Assembly (NCBI GenBank): GCA_022575985.1
Contig: JAKSXM010000156.1
Location: 1 to 64,000 of the forward strand
DNA: 64,000 bases
Direction of reading: 5' to 3'
From: Anagrus nilaparvatae
Taxonomy: Eukaryota > Arthropoda > Insecta > Hymenoptera > Mymaridae
Shown: positions 1 through 12,117 of the stretch, piece by piece
How positions within the stretch are numbered: the stretch's first letter is position 1
Layout of the letters: every line of letters begins with the position of its first letter
Translations under genes and position numbers: made by a program
Notes under the pieces: model-generated
Told to the model about the DNA's origin: nothing
What the model saw: the letters and a program-made list of their open reading frames with translations, nothing else
Databases searched by the model: none

Positions 1-1272
1 GACTATGTCGGGTAATTGAAGTTTTAACGTTTACCTGCGCTTAAAATAGCATATCTTATACCATCTTAAAATTAATTTAAAATAATGACTCGGATAAACG
101 GTAAGAATTTAATGGTCTTACATACACCTCCAAATCAAAGATACTGAAAAATGTCAAATTAGTTTGATTGGCCTAATCTAAAAATCTAGGCTATTGCAAG
201 GCATCAAACTTTTAATTTTGTCCAAAAAAATTTTCTACAGAAGGTGATTATGTTTTGTTCGTAGCTATCTTTGTACAAAAATTAAGCAAAATTATACACA
301 CTAGCCTGGCAGTTATTTTAAAAAATGGCTTTATTGAAAAAAAATAATTTTTTAAACTATAGTTTAAGCAGTATACTGCCAGGCTAACTAACACTTTTTA
401 TCATTTATAATTAAAGCCTCAAAAAGGCTTAAGTAAATGAGCAAAACGAGCCGCAGAGGCAGCTAGTAAAAAATAAAAATAAGCATTCTATATTATATAA
501 ATGCAACTGGTGACTAGACGAAAAATCCTTTGCTACTCAATGGTTGTACTATTTGACTATTAAATTAATAAATATAATTTAAAATATTTAACTAATTTAT
601 TTTTTTTAAGAAATATCTTCAAAAATTTTTTTTAATTTATTTATTCTTACCGACGGAAAAAAAAATAATATTTTTAAATATTAAAAACCTAAGGAATATC
701 AAATATTTCCTAGATTCGCGTTTGTTCTGCTCGAAATTTGCTTGGATCATTTGAAAATTTAAGAATTTACCTTAAATTTTAAGTAATTTATATTGACACC
801 AATGCGAAAATTCCTGCTCGAATTTTTCTTTAAAATATTCAAGCATATGCTATAAAATTTTAGTCAATTGATGAAAATCCAAGAAAATCACTTAAATATT
901 TAAGCAAGTTTCAAGCAAAGCAATCTGATCATGTATATAAATTAAAAAAATCTTTATAAAAAACGCATTTGCAATAAAAATTTGTTCTCTCTTAATTGCT
1001 TATAAACGAATTTTAAAATAACTCATTATAAGATAAAAATAAATTGGTTAAGATAAAAAAATTTTATTAAAAATAACTTACATAAAATATAATTTAAAAA
1101 AAAAGATTATTATTATTATCACAAAAAAATGTTACATTTTTCATGTAAAAAGGATTATAAACACCCTCAAACATTTCATTTTCAAGTATATAAAAAAAAA
1201 ATAATAATAATAAAATTATATATATAAAAGGAGAACTTGTAGGACGCGGAAGTTTTAAATATATATATATAT
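1..1272. other. A+T-rich non-coding stretch
   Basis: No coding frame, RNA gene or strong composition change is visible here apart from the small hairpin at 302-386. The stretch ends in an (AT)n run just before the 1273 palindrome. Confidence 0.6.
302..386. repeat. Small MITE-like hairpin
   Basis: The 12-base arm TAGCCTGGCAGT at 302-313 is matched by its exact reverse complement at 375-386. The A+T-rich interior is partly self-complementary too (runs of A on the left against runs of T on the right). A hairpin of about 85 bp with G+C-richer tips in such A+T-rich DNA suggests a tiny non-autonomous DNA transposon. No target-site duplication is clear. Confidence 0.5.
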
Positions 1273-3035
1273 ATATGGGTGGTTCCAGTACTTTTCGTAC
1301 AGATTAGGGCGCACTCATGTCACCGATTGAGCTCAAATTTTAGGGAATAGTTTGGGGTTACAAAAAAGTCACTCAGCCAAAATTTTAATCCTCTAGCACC
1401 TCATGGGGCCGAAATATAGCCGTTTAAAGGCCCAAAAACAGCCTAATTTAGCCCTTTTTTAAAATTGCGCCATTCCCTTAAATTTACTTCAAATTTCATC
1501 TTACTGATCGAATTTTAACCGCTAAAGAGTCTACATTTTGTGAAAAAATTTTTAGCCAATTCCATGGAGTCAACTTTTTTTGGCATTTATAAACAGAAAA
1601 TGAATTTTATTAAAAAAGCTGATTTTCAAAATAACACCGTGGCTTAGGATCAACTCAAAAATACTTTTGGTTGGTTGCAATTTTTTTGTCTACTCAAGAC
1701 CTTTCAAATGCGACCCTAAAATTTAAAATCGGTGGATTTAAACCGGAGATATTTTGATTTTAGTGGCGGCTGTTTTTGAAAAATGCGTTTTTTTGACATT
1801 TTTCGCCACCTGGCATTTTTTTCTAAGTGCTTTAAAATGTCTGAAACTTTCAGGAAAATAAGTTCAATATGTGTACTACAAATTTCATAAAAAATTTCTT
1901 TGCTTATTTGCCTTTAAAGCCCTTTTTTGACTCATCCAAATTCAACCTTTCCATTTTCCGGAATTTTCCATTTTCCGGCTTTTCCTGTAATCCAATGAAA
2001 ATTCTGACTCGATTTTTGGATTCCTCGGGAAATTTTACTATAGACCCTCTTTTTTAAGTAATTTTGAAGATCTCTGTGAGTCTGTATAAAAAAAAGAAAA
2101 AAGAATTTGCATAAAAATAAAAATAAATTTAAATTTATAAAATTGACAAACAAAAAAATTTTAATTTTATCAATTTCAATTTTATTTTTATTTTTATGCA
2201 AATTCTTTTTTCTTTTTTTTATACAGCCTCACAGAGATCTTCAAAATTACTTAAAAAAGAGGCTCTATAGTAAAATTTCCCGAGGAATCCAAAAATCGAG
2301 TCAGAATTTTCATTAGATTACAGGAAAACCCGGAAAATGGAAAATTCCGGAAAATGGAAAGGTTGAATTTGGATGAGTCAAAAAAGGGCTTTAAAGGCAA
2401 ATAAGCAAAGAAATTTTTTATGAAATTTGTAGTACATATATTGAACTTATTTTCCTGAAAGTTTCAGACATTTTAAAGCACTTAGAAAAAAATGCCAGGT
2501 GGCGAAAAATGTCAAAAAAACGCATTTTACAAAAACAGCTGCCACTAAAATCAAAATATCTCCGGTTTAAATCCACCGATTTTAAATTTTAGGGTCGCAT
2601 TTGAAAGGTCTTGAGTAGACGAAAAAATTGCAACCAACCAAAAGTATTTTTGAGTTGATCTTAAGCCACGGTATTATTTTGAAAATCAGCTTTTTTAATA
2701 AAATTTATTTTACGTTTATCAATGCCAAAAAAAGTTGACTCCATGGAATTGGCTAAAAATTTTTTCGCAAAATGTAGACTCTTTAGTGGTTAAAATGCAA
2801 TCAGTAAGATGAAATTTGAAGTAAATTTAAGGGAATGGCGCAATTTTAAAAAAGGGCTAAATTAGGCTGTTTTTGGGCCTTTAAACGGCCATATTTCGGC
2901 CCCATGAGGTGCTAGAGGGCTAAAATTTTGGCTGAGTGACTTTTTTGTAACCCCAAACTATTCCCTAAAATTTGAGCTCAATCGGTGACATGAGTGCGCC
3001 CTAATCTGTACGAAAAGTACTGGAACCACCCATAT
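1273..3035. mobile_element. 1.76-kb near-perfect foldback (palindromic) element
   Basis: The left end GGGTGGTTCCAGTACTTTTC at 1277 reappears as its reverse complement at the right end, finishing at 3031, and the flanking ATAT also pairs. The two arms of about 875 bp mirror each other almost base for base around an axis near 2154, with almost no unpaired loop. The open frames on both strands (for example at 1869, 1932 and 2107) are mirror images of each other inside the arms and are not separate genes. No transposase-like frame is present, so this is a non-autonomous foldback or MITE-like element. The inner part of each arm shares sequence with the palindrome at 53083-53541 and with the single arm at 43537. 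The high arm identity suggests recent insertion or ongoing arm homogenisation. An (AT)n run borders the left end. Confidence 0.85.
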
Positions 3036-3048
3036 ACATGATTGGTTG

Positions 3049-3135
3049 AGTCAGTTCAGATTCATTAACTCTCGAATAGCGATTGGTTGGCCATGAGCGA
3101 TTCTTCCTTTTTGTTATAATATAAAATAAAACCGA
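3049..3135 (+). promoter_or_regulatory. Promoter-like island with two ATTGG boxes and a TATA-like run
   Basis: ATTGG (inverted CCAAT) occurs twice in GATTGGTT context, near 3041 and 3082. It is followed by GGCCATGAGCG at 3089-3099 and a TATAATATAAAATA run near 3115. The base composition is more even than in the surroundings. The core GCCATGAGCG recurs at 4829-4838 beside a similar ATTGG and TATATA pair. No gene is recognised downstream, so promoter activity is an inference. Confidence 0.25.
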
Positions 3136-3239
3136 GGCTAAAGTATTGCCTTACCTTATTTCATCGCTTTTGATCGTGCATGATAGATATATAGCAGATA
3201 TATTTTTTTTTAATATTGCTAAAGGCTCAAATGAAATTT

Positions 3240-4740
3240 TCCAACTTTACTGTATAATATGTAAAAATAACGTTCACCTAAGGGGTTGATTTAACTTTGG
3301 CTAACCCTGTAAATGGCTTTAAACCACGCATTCTCACCCTAGTTGTGGTTAACTTAAATTATGTTACATCATGTTTATATTATATAGTTTTCATTGTTTT
3401 AATGTTACTTTTCTAATTTTAAATTATTAAAAAGTAAAAAAAAAAAGTTTTAGTTTGAATTAAAATTTTAAGTAAAATAAAGTAATTACAAGTTTATCTA
3501 TTTTGAAAGTAATAATGTTAAAGTATATTTTTTTACCAAGACGAAATGTTAGACGGATTATTATTTAAAGTACCTTTGATTACTGGTTTTGAATAATACC
3601 CCACGCGTAATCATGGTGACTTTATATTATATATATTTTGTCCTCCAGGTTTGTATTAGCATATTAGCTTGGAAGTTTTTTTTAAAAATTTTTTCGTTTT
3701 TTGGATATTTTTCAATTAAAAAAGCAATTTAACGAATTGGATGAATTTTTGGAGAACTTAAATATTACAAAGTCTTATTTTTCAGATAAAAAATTTTGGG
3801 CTGCAAAAATAGAAAAATTCCAAAAAACTTAGTATTTAACCAATTAAACGTAAACAAATTACTCAATTAAATTTAATCAGAAAAAATTATACAAAGGTCT
3901 ATAAAAATTCAAATATATTTTCTGGACTAATATATGTCTATGCAGAGGCTTCTATTACTATAATTCTAAGATTTTTTATCATTTATATGAATATATAAAA
4001 TGTAGAACATATATAACATAAAATTGATAGTTTATTCTATTTTATTATAATACGACATAAACTCATATTATTAAATTGCATAAATACATATAAATTTATT
4101 TCTAAATGTATATTTAAAATTATAATTTATGTATTAAATATTAAATTAAATTATTATACAAATTATGTGTATTTAGTATTATACTATATATAAAAAATTT
4201 GTTATTCATATTTCTTAATGTTTTTCATTTATATTATATTATGAGTACATTCAAATTTTTATTAATACACTTTGTTTACATTTTTTTTGTTGCAATATAT
4301 CAGCATTTTGTATACCTAGGTACTAAAATTTTTATTATTATTTTTTTTTAATAAAGTACTTACATAATTTATTTGTATGTATTTTTGGGGCAGTAGGTTC
4401 AAATTATAAACTAGTGCTTTTTTAGATTAACAAAAATCTGCATTATAGCATAGTACAAAAAAAATGTTTTCATTATTCTTGAGTTATTTTTTGATAAACA
4501 GAAATTTTTAATATGAAAATTTATTAATTTTTATGAATTTAATTTAATTTGCTCACTCGATTTATCGTCATTCGCTCGGAAAATGTGACTGTATGCCGGT
4601 AGACGTAAGACCCATTTAAGAATGGACTATTTTTTATTATTATATGAGTATTGAGTATATGTAATATCCAAAGTAAAAACTTGCGGATGAGAAGAGGGTT
4701 GAAACTCAGAAATATAAGTTTTTATTATTCTAAAGGCCAA
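3240..4740. other. A+T-rich non-coding stretch
   Basis: No open frame, recognisable repeat copy or RNA gene is seen. The sequence is dominated by A and T homopolymer tracts and TA-rich runs. Confidence 0.6.
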
Positions 4741-4756
4741 AATTTACTGAAATTGA

Positions 4757-4870
4757 GTACGCGTACCAAATGATTTACGCTCCCTGATTGGTCGAGGACT
4801 GGTTCTATACCTCTTATATAGGTTAAAAGCCATGAGCGTACCGAATGTGCGCACAGCACTGTCGAGGCCT
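4757..4870 (+). promoter_or_regulatory. Promoter-like island: palindromic GTACGCGTAC, ATTGG box, TATATA
   Basis: GTACGCGTAC (4757-4766) is a perfect 10-bp palindrome. ATTGG follows at about 4787, TATATA at 4815-4820 and GCCATGAGCG at 4829-4838, then several CpG-containing words up to about 4870. The order and the shared GCCATGAGCG word resemble the 3049-3135 island. Nothing downstream reads as a gene, so the island may equally be the decayed end of a repeat. Confidence 0.25.
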
Positions 4871-5475
4871 TAAATGTACACAATTTCTATATACATTTGG
4901 CACCATCAAAAATGTACAACAAGAGATCCTTCAGCGTCGACTTATTATATAAATATGTTTAAATTTTTAGAGTTTTGCAAATTGCAATCCAATTTTTATA
5001 ACTCGTCTTGTACTCAATATTGGTTAAAACGAATTAATAATAAATAATAATAATTAATATTAACTTATTATATTTGCTGTTTATATTATTTTTTTAAAAA
5101 TATTAGTATAAATGTTAAAGTAAACAATTTCTTATATAATATTAAAAAGTCTTTTCTCTTACGAGAGAAAAAAAAATGTAAAAGTAAATGGAAACATACC
5201 GTAATACCTATCTTTTCATCAATTTTTTTTATAATATTAACGACATTATTTTTTGATTTAGATGTATTTAATTATTTTTACTAAGAAAAGTCTAAATTTA
5301 ACCTCCAATATCTAATTTTAATTTATAATAATAAAAATTTATTAAACAAAGGTACTTATACTTTGACCCGTGATTTATCTCATAGTTTTTTTATCAAAAA
5401 CAAAAATAATGAACGTCCTGTTGGATAGAAATTTGTTCATTGCTAACGGATTTGTTATTAAAAAGATTTTTTTTT

Positions 5476-6092
5476 TTTAACATAGAACATATTCGGAACA
5501 TATTCATAGGGAGGGATACCCGGAAAAGTCCCTTACAGAAGGGAAAGGGTTGAAAAGTAGCGTTTTTAGGGGAGGAGGAGGGGTCAAATGGACTTGTAAT
5601 ATTTTTGATTTAAATTTGTTAGGGTACGAATTATACCTGAACTGAATACGGTCGCCACCTAGTTAATTTATTAATTAAATTAACCTGATTACCCTTATTA
5701 GGAGATACTAGGAAACCTAAGGTACATCAGGAAAGAAGCCGGTTAACTCAATGATTACACTTTAATTAGGATAAACAATAAATCTTTATTAATTATGGTG
5801 TACACTCACGAGTAGTTAAAACTCGACTGACTGTCTCTTCTCTCTTACATACTTTCTCCCCCTTCTCTTATGTACTCTCTAATAGTGTACCCTTACAAAT
5901 TTATGAAACACTTTATAAATTTAGGCTTATGGACTTAGGATAATTTCAATTTAGGGACTTATCATAATTTCGGTTCAAGGACTTATAATAATTAGGGGGT
6001 ATATTTTAAAACTGTTATAAGTGAACATGTTGCATTGCAAGTGAACATCCTCGTAGGTTGTGTGTGAAAACACAAACCAGTTATAAGTTTTT
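5476..6092 (+). mobile_element. CATG-family interspersed element, split by an LTR
   Basis: One end carries the TTTTAACATAGAACAT variant of the family end with the usual ATAGGGAGGG after it. The other end is the reverse complement of the ACCGGTT side, reading ACCAGTTATAAGTTTTT up to 6092. Inside are family hallmarks: a G-rich block, then repeated GGGACTTA-like words (GACTTAGGATAATTT, GGGACTTATCATAATTT). The run is interrupted by a solo LTR at 5617-5897, and the family sequence resumes directly after it. Other copies are near 9328, 13771, 16421, 34669, 37839, 49071, 52782, 56187 and 60544. No coding capacity is seen. Confidence 0.75.
5617..5897. mobile_element. Solo LTR (281 bp)
   Basis: The segment begins TGTTAGGGTAC and ends GTACCCTTACA, which gives canonical TG...CA ends and an 11-base imperfect terminal inverted repeat. 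AATT directly precedes it (5613-5616) and directly follows it (5898-5901), consistent with a 4-bp target-site duplication. An AATAAA polyadenylation hexamer lies near 5775. The composition is more balanced than the flanks, and a pyrimidine-rich stretch follows near 5835-5880. No internal region, primer-binding site or second LTR is present, so this is probably the product of LTR-LTR recombination. It sits inside a CATG-family element and is therefore younger than it. Superfamily cannot be decided; a 4-bp duplication fits Gypsy-like elements but is not diagnostic. Confidence 0.7.
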
Positions 6093-6105
6093 TCTACTAA
6101 AATAT

Positions 6106-6193
6106 CTACATGCAAATTTTGAAAACATTGCTCAAATATTTTTCAAGCCTACTTGATGCATATACCTGTACTTTTGTATATTCTGGATTTCTG
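6106..6193 (-). CDS. Candidate terminal exon, unknown protein
   Basis: On the minus strand a pyrimidine-rich tract ending TCTTTTACAG precedes this segment. One base completes a codon from the exon proposed at 6311-6374; then 28 sense codons lead to TAG at 6106. The frame reads RNPEYTKVQVYASSRLEKYL and then eight more residues. Its composition is less A+T-biased than the surrounding DNA. The intervening 117 bases have GT...AG ends. A second frame is also open across it (residues EIQNIQKYRYMHQVG), so the frame choice is not secure. I recognise no domain. It could be chance or a pseudogene piece. Confidence 0.28.
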
Positions 6194-6310
6194 CTGTAAA
6201 AGATGAAAAAAATAACAGCGCAGTAAATCTTAATCTGCAATTTAAGCAGCATTTATAACCCCTAAATAAAATACTTAACCAACTGAAATTAAGGAGATTA
6301 GTAACCTTAC

Positions 6311-6374
6311 CAATTCTGAAGTCTGGCACGATCACAGGTGGAACAGTCATTGCAATCAATAATTCCTGCGCTCA
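6311..6374 (-). CDS. Candidate cysteine-containing internal exon, unknown protein
   Basis: The minus strand shows a good acceptor (CAACATTTCAG) before 6374 and a good donor (TTG then GTAAGG) after 6311, bounding 64 bases. In the frame that joins correctly to 6193 it reads CNDCSTCDRARLQNC, the last Cys codon being split by the intron. Four spaced cysteines suggest a small disulfide or metal-binding segment, but no family is recognised. A competing frame across the same bases reads MTVPPVIVPDFRI. Immediately upstream on the same strand (about 6360-6597) a third frame is open for roughly 80 codons without a Met, including VYAIIGTVFQPDTSDQNQ. The overlap of several open frames is a reason for caution. 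Confidence 0.3.
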
Positions 6375-6839
6375 CTGAAATGTTGAATTTTAGAAACATT
6401 CTTATATTTTGTGTCATCTTTCTTTATTATTTGTGAGAAAACAAAAAGTAATTCAATAGTTTGATTTTGATCACTGGTATCAGGCTGAAAAACTGTTCCA
6501 ATAATTGCGTATACAAGCAGTCTTGGACATAAAATTGCAACAAAAAAATTTTTTAATTTTGCTTTTAAATTGTAATTTAATATTTTTTACATTTCAAGTT
6601 ATTTTAAAGATTTGCAAAAGAAGAAATATCCGCTTTTAAAAAGCCTTTATTCAGTATTTATACGCGAAATTTTAACTAAATTTCTAAATCTAAGGAGTGG
6701 TGATCTCACAAAATGTTCAACGAAATTTCACATTTGCTTTTTAAAAACGGGGGTAACAAGGGTTTGGCTAATATGCATTGAAATGACATCAGTATCAGGA
6801 ACCGGGTACTGAAATAATAAGTTTGTTTTTTCAAATTGC

Positions 6840-8130
6840 TAAAATACCTGAAGCTTCTCTTCATTGAATTTAATTACACAATTGATGGAATTTCAACAGT
6901 TATAATTAAAATTTTATAATTTATTTAAAATATTAAAATTTATTTTTTAATTATTAAAATTCATTTTTTAAATTTTAATACTATAAAAAATAAAATGAAA
7001 ATGGTTGTTTTGCTTGTAAATTACTAAATACTATGCTGACGTCAATACATGTGCAAATATTTAGAAAAAAAAAAACATTGGCATATTTTTCAAAAAGAAT
7101 CGTCATTGTATTTTTTTAAATTTTACTGCAAATATTAAAGTATGTACCCAAGTAAAAATTCCCATAAATATTCACACGAACACATATATTTAAATTCATA
7201 TAATTTTATACATGTACATACACAAAAGTCATAAATGTAAAGTTTGCAAGCACGTCGCTACATACATAAATAGAGATAACATATTTTCATAAACTGTTAT
7301 TATTATTTTTTGATAAATAACAATCTGAAAAAATCTATATGCAGTTCCCACATTAAAAAATAGTCTCGGATCAGTTTAAATTTTTCTTAAATCTTTGTAA
7401 AATTTTGACATTTAAGTCGTTTGGTTACATAAATGCAATGAATGTAATTAATTTAATCTGCAAAATTTAATTTTTTTGAAGTGCTAATTATTTAAATTTG
7501 GGTATTTAAAAAAAAAAAATTCCCGATTTTTCATTTCTATATAATTGAAAATTTATTTCTGTGCGTGGGAGCGTGTGTTTGAGTGTCTATTTCTTGAAAC
7601 TTAAGACTAAAGAATTTTTTTCAAGAAATACTGGGAACAGACCAGAAGGAACAGAGCCCCAAATCCACTAATTTGGCTAGAAAAATACTAACTTTAATAA
7701 GGCAGTATAGATGTCGCACACCCAGGAAATAGATTCAGGATTAAATAATAACTTTACTAAAGGAACATTGGAAACAGATCAAGGATGGTGGAGCCCTCTC
7801 CCATATTCCAAACTATCCCAGTAAATTTCATATTTGGAAATTCTTACCTCTACACAACAACAATTATATTATCAAACTTTACAATTTTTCAAAAATTAGA
7901 CCACTAGAACCAAAAATTTATAACAACCCAATTACTAACTCATTCGAAAGCTTTGAATTAATATTTTTAAATCTTCTCTAACTAAAAAAAAAATCAATAT
8001 TTTTTAGCAAAAAAAAAGTATACAGAACTTAAATTAACCAACAATGAAAAATTGTATTCTAATTGACAAAATACATAAATATGCTTCACATCTTATATAA
8101 AAGCTTATTCATACAAGTTATGAATTGCGT
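6840..8130. other. A+T-rich non-coding stretch
   Basis: No gene is supported. The part from 7560 to 7830 is less A+T-biased and may be an old repeat, but its frames are broken by stops on both strands. It holds the near-inverted words TTTCTTGAAA and TTTTCAAGAAA around 7590-7627. Confidence 0.5.
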
Positions 8131-8131
8131 A

Positions 8132-8240
8132 TCTATATAATAAAAAGGGATTTCGAGGGCGAGGACGAATTTACCGTAACCATAGCAACAACGATCCCTC
8201 AGTAACTTCTGAACCCTCTCTTTTGTATCCAATACATATA
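8132..8240 (+). mobile_element. Possible Helitron 5' end
   Basis: TCTATATAATAAAAAGGG at 8132 resembles the TCTATATATATAAAA-type 5' ends known for many animal Helitrons, and is followed by more balanced, CpG-containing sequence. I could not locate a matching 3' end (hairpin followed by CTAG), so the extent and the assignment are uncertain. Confidence 0.3.
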
Positions 8241-8699
8241 ACTATATAAACTTACCCTGTAATTCATTTGAACTTCAAGACGCATCCCTTTTTCAATATA
8301 TTTTTTTTGAACATACAAAATTTTCCTGAAAAGATTTTTTATTTATTTTTTTAATTTTATTTACTGAATACCAAAAATATACGCTTTGGTGTTTTATTTT
8401 TTGAATACTAATTATGTGTTCTTTTAACTAATTTGTTCAGATTATAACTAATTTTATTGTTGTTTGTAAAAAATATTATAAATTTACATATTATAGTCTC
8501 AATTTTTGGTAAGGTCGCCTAATAAAGGACATAAAATTCTAAGAAAAGTCGGGATTTCTCGGTTAAAACCAAAATTACAAGGATCTATCCTCGATTCAAA
8601 ATATAAAAAAGCGACGATATAGAAACACGAAGACAAAAAATAAAAGAAGCTGTCTCCAGTTAATTCAGTAGAAGCATAATTTATAATTTGCTAAGTTAA

Positions 8700-9327
8700 A
8701 AAAAAAAATTATAATAAAAGTCACCGTTCACAATATTATTATTATATATTCGATCAAAGAGTCATTATATCATAATCTTATAGAGCAGCTTCTGTAACCT
8801 GGTATTAGTGTGAACACGATATTGAGAATTTCTATTATAAAATTAATGAGACGTTTTTATATTTTGAATTTTGTTTTTCAATATGCTAATGAAGAAGTTT
8901 TTTTTTTGCGATATAAAACGTCGCGCCATTCATTTTTATATCTTTTTTGTCTTCGTCGATTATTTTCTTTTGTTTTTTTTTTATTCTGAGTATTTTTATA
9001 GATTATAATATAAATTAAGATGATATTAAATTTTTGATACAAAATAATATATTTAATAAAAAAAAAACTTTTTTAATAAGAATTTTAATTTGAAATCTGA
9101 TAGGCATGGATATAAAAATTTATATAAGTAATTTTATATAAAAAAATATGCTATAAAATGTAAATAAATGTTAAGAAAACTCGTATTTGCAGAAAAAACG
9201 AGTGTATTTACAGACTTGATGTGCAAAATTTTATCATTTTTTATTTTAAATAAATTTATAGCTCAAGTTGGAGATTATTTTTTCTTTGATATCGTAAATA
9301 ATACAAGTCTAGTTTTTATTCAAAAAA
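8700..9327. other. A+T-rich non-coding stretch
   Basis: No supported gene or repeat copy is seen. Around 8890-8990 a T-rich stretch carries an approximate inverted match to the GAAGACAAAAAATAAAAG stretch near 8628. Confidence 0.45.
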
Positions 9328-9484
9328 AAAAAAAAACTTATAATCGGTTTGGGTAAGTGCAGCCAAAAAGCATGGTACATTTAAGTCCCTAAATCGAAAT
9401 TTGTCTAAATTTCTAAACCTGCACCTCTTGATTTTCAGATTTCCATGGTTTCCCCTCTCTATAAACATGTTCCATGTTATAAAG
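9328..9484 (-). mobile_element. CATG-family element, short copy
   Basis: The ACCGGTT-side end (AAACTTATAATCGGTTTGGG) is at 9328-9350. The opposite end, CCTCTCTATAAACATGTTCC, runs to about 9480. Between them are AAGTCCCTAAATC-type words, the reverse complement of the family's GGGACTTA motif. The copy is internally deleted compared with the one at 56187-56672. Frames over it are chance. Confidence 0.7.
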
Positions 9485-10135
9485 TCTACTGACACGGATG
9501 GAAAACGAGAGTAGCGACCAGTTAGTACCAACCCAAGTAACAATAACATTTAAAAATTATGATGTTTGTAAAGGTCTCAACTAAAGAAATATTTTTCGTT
9601 TAGTGAAAGATTAATATCAATACATTAGCTGCTAATACTCGAATTTAATAACTAACAATTTTCAAAAGGAGCCAGCCTAATAGTCAGTTTTTAAGCGGTT
9701 ATATCAAATACGTATTTTAAAATAATTATATATTTTTAATTTTTTGTTTTATAAAATTAACGTTATATCTTGTATTTATATCTTTACAAACACATTTTAC
9801 TTGCGAGAATAAAATTTTTTAACTTATTCATTGCGGTAGTTAAATATAAAAGCATATATTAAATGATTTAGGATTTGTTTTTGATACTTCTGTAATATAA
9901 AGTTTGAAAAAAATATTTCACAGGTAACTTTAAGATTAAAAATGAAATTGATTTTTTGTTAAACTAACAGGGCTTAAAGCCCTTTCTTTACTTGATTACT
10001 GGACCATGTTTAATACAAGTGGCCGCATTTCAGCAGTGTATAGTCGGGGATTTTGAATGATATCGAGAATGATATTATATTATACTTTATGAAATTAATA
10101 AATATTACATTGTTCAAAAAAATTATAGATTATGA

Positions 10136-10290
10136 TCAGGGGCGAATCCAGAAAACCTTCTCTAGGGTGGGAGGAGGGGGGGGGGTAAGCAAGCAAAAAT
10201 TGACTTATTTTTATAAAATACTTTAAAAATAAAGAAAATATATGTAAGATATAAGTGTTAATTTTTGATTATCATAAGGGAGGAAAACTC
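10136..10290 (+). mobile_element. Possible hAT-like terminal fragment
   Basis: CAGGGGCGAATCCAGAAAAC near 10138 resembles the CAGGGGCGGATCCAG-type terminal inverted repeat common in hAT-related MITEs of arthropods, and is followed by a G-rich block. No convincing inverted copy closes the element, so it may be truncated or a coincidence. Confidence 0.25.
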
Positions 10291-10299
10291 ACCCCACTG

Positions 10300-12110
10300 A
10301 ACCTGATTCTTTAATATATTCTCAAAACTATACTTAAAATAGCAATAGAACAAACAAATGAAAAGTTTTTTAAAATTGTATAATTTTAAAAGAACTAAAA
10401 ATTCAAAATTTTAAATTAAAAAAAATATAAGTTTATATTATACATTATATAAAATATATTGTACTTACACAATGCTCGTAGTTTAATATACAGTAGTACA
10501 AGTGCTATTATTTTAACAATAATATACAAAAGTACTTTTGAAGCTTTAAACCTCTTAACAATACTTTAGCTTTTTTTAAGTGGAATATTCATTCAGTATG
10601 CCTGCTTGTATATATTCATTTTCTTTATCTCTCTATTTTTAGTACCTTAATTTCAAATCTAAAATATATTTTTAATGCATTAAATATAATTTGGTAAAAA
10701 AATTTTTACTAATTTATTTTTTAAGATTTTTTGAAAATTATATTCATTGTTACATAAAACACGAATTATTTTCTTATGTGAAAAAAAAATTTGTAAATCA
10801 TTGAAAATAATTTTATTTTTTTTTTTCTGTACACAAAAGCTAATTAAAATAAATAATAATGTTAATGAGTTTTTATTATGTTTTGTTGCACAAAAATAAA
10901 GATATAATATCTCAATAAAAAAAAATATTGGAATTTTTAAGAAATTTTTTTTTTTTGGTTGCGTGACTATTTTATAAGTTCAACATATATAGAAAAACGA
11001 CACAAAATAAATAATTTTATAAATTTTTATTTCTCATATTTTTGGTATTATTATAGTCTTGAAAAAAAAATTGCGTGAGGTATAAAAATTTTGACTAAAA
11101 AAGAAGTTAAGAAAAAGTATAAAGAAGGTTATGTACGATTTAAAATTAATGCGTTTTTAATAGAGACATAAGTTTATATACAGTTAACTATATGTAATAA
11201 ATTTTGATGTATGATTTATTTCTTGGAAAAGTAATTTTTTTTTTAATTATATTTTAAAGTTTATTTTAAAATGTTTGTATTGAACAAAAAAAAAACGAAT
11301 TAACTCTTTTAAAAGATTCATTTTTAATATTAAGATGTCTTTGGTTTAGAAATATTGACTTTTTAAATTGGAAAATTTTAGGCTAGATTGCTTTAGTTAA
11401 AAATGTAAATAATAATTTTATTATAGCATATTTTTACTAGATTTGATACACTTAATTATAACTTAGAATCTATTGAAATTCTGCTCAAGCAGGATTCATA
11501 AAATTGTCTCCAAGTAAAATTTTAATAAATTTTTAGTCATAATTACTACATTTCAATTGTTTCAACTCTAGACTCCCTAGAATCTAGTAAGAATAAGCTC
11601 CATGAAATTGACCCTTATGAATTTAAAGTAACTCTAGTTTCTTTCAATTTATACTTGGTCCAAACTGCGTGTACACTTTTAAAAATTGTTTAATTTCTCA
11701 ATGTTATCAGGGTAATTCTATGAATAAATAGTACAAAACAATAATTTTCTATATAAGATTTTAAGGATGTTATGATGTTTTAAAGTTTTTTTGAAAAATG
11801 TTCTCTTCAGTCACAATTTTAAGGAGTTCCGTATAAAGGCTACAGAAAACGTAAAAAAAACAGAACTAGATTTTTGATGTAAAATTTAATTAGGAACTCG
11901 AATTTTCTGCCATAAAAATATTTTACTATTCTGTGTCCATTCGCGGTAAAATTCAAATTGGTGCCCAACTTTAAGTAAAAATAGCTGAAAAGTTTCCCAT
12001 TAAAAAATACCCTGCCAACTAGCTGGCACTAAGGTTCCTCAAACAATGAGCTTAAAACATTAATATGCTACTGATATCACCGATTACAACCATGCAATTA
12101 TACATACATT
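10300..12110. other. A+T-rich non-coding stretch
   Basis: No supported gene is visible. Composition is uniformly A+T-rich with many A and T tracts. The sequence becomes slightly more mixed after 11560, where it may be a degraded repeat leading into the tandem array. Confidence 0.5.
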
Positions 12111-12117
12111 TCTCTCT

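Noticed and set aside
1869..2316. Overlapping open frames on both strands
   Set aside because: They are mirror images inside the arms of the 1273-3035 palindrome and are not conserved as coding in its relatives at 43.5 and 53 kb.
6612..6812. 66-codon plus-strand frame
   Set aside because: It lies opposite a better minus-strand exon-like segment and shows no recognisable motif.
9316..9549. 77-codon minus-strand frame
   Set aside because: It runs across a CATG-family transposon and a poly-A tract.
10021..10070. Minus-strand words reading FKIPDYTLLKCGHLY
   Set aside because: Only about twenty codons, with no good splice acceptor upstream; probably chance.
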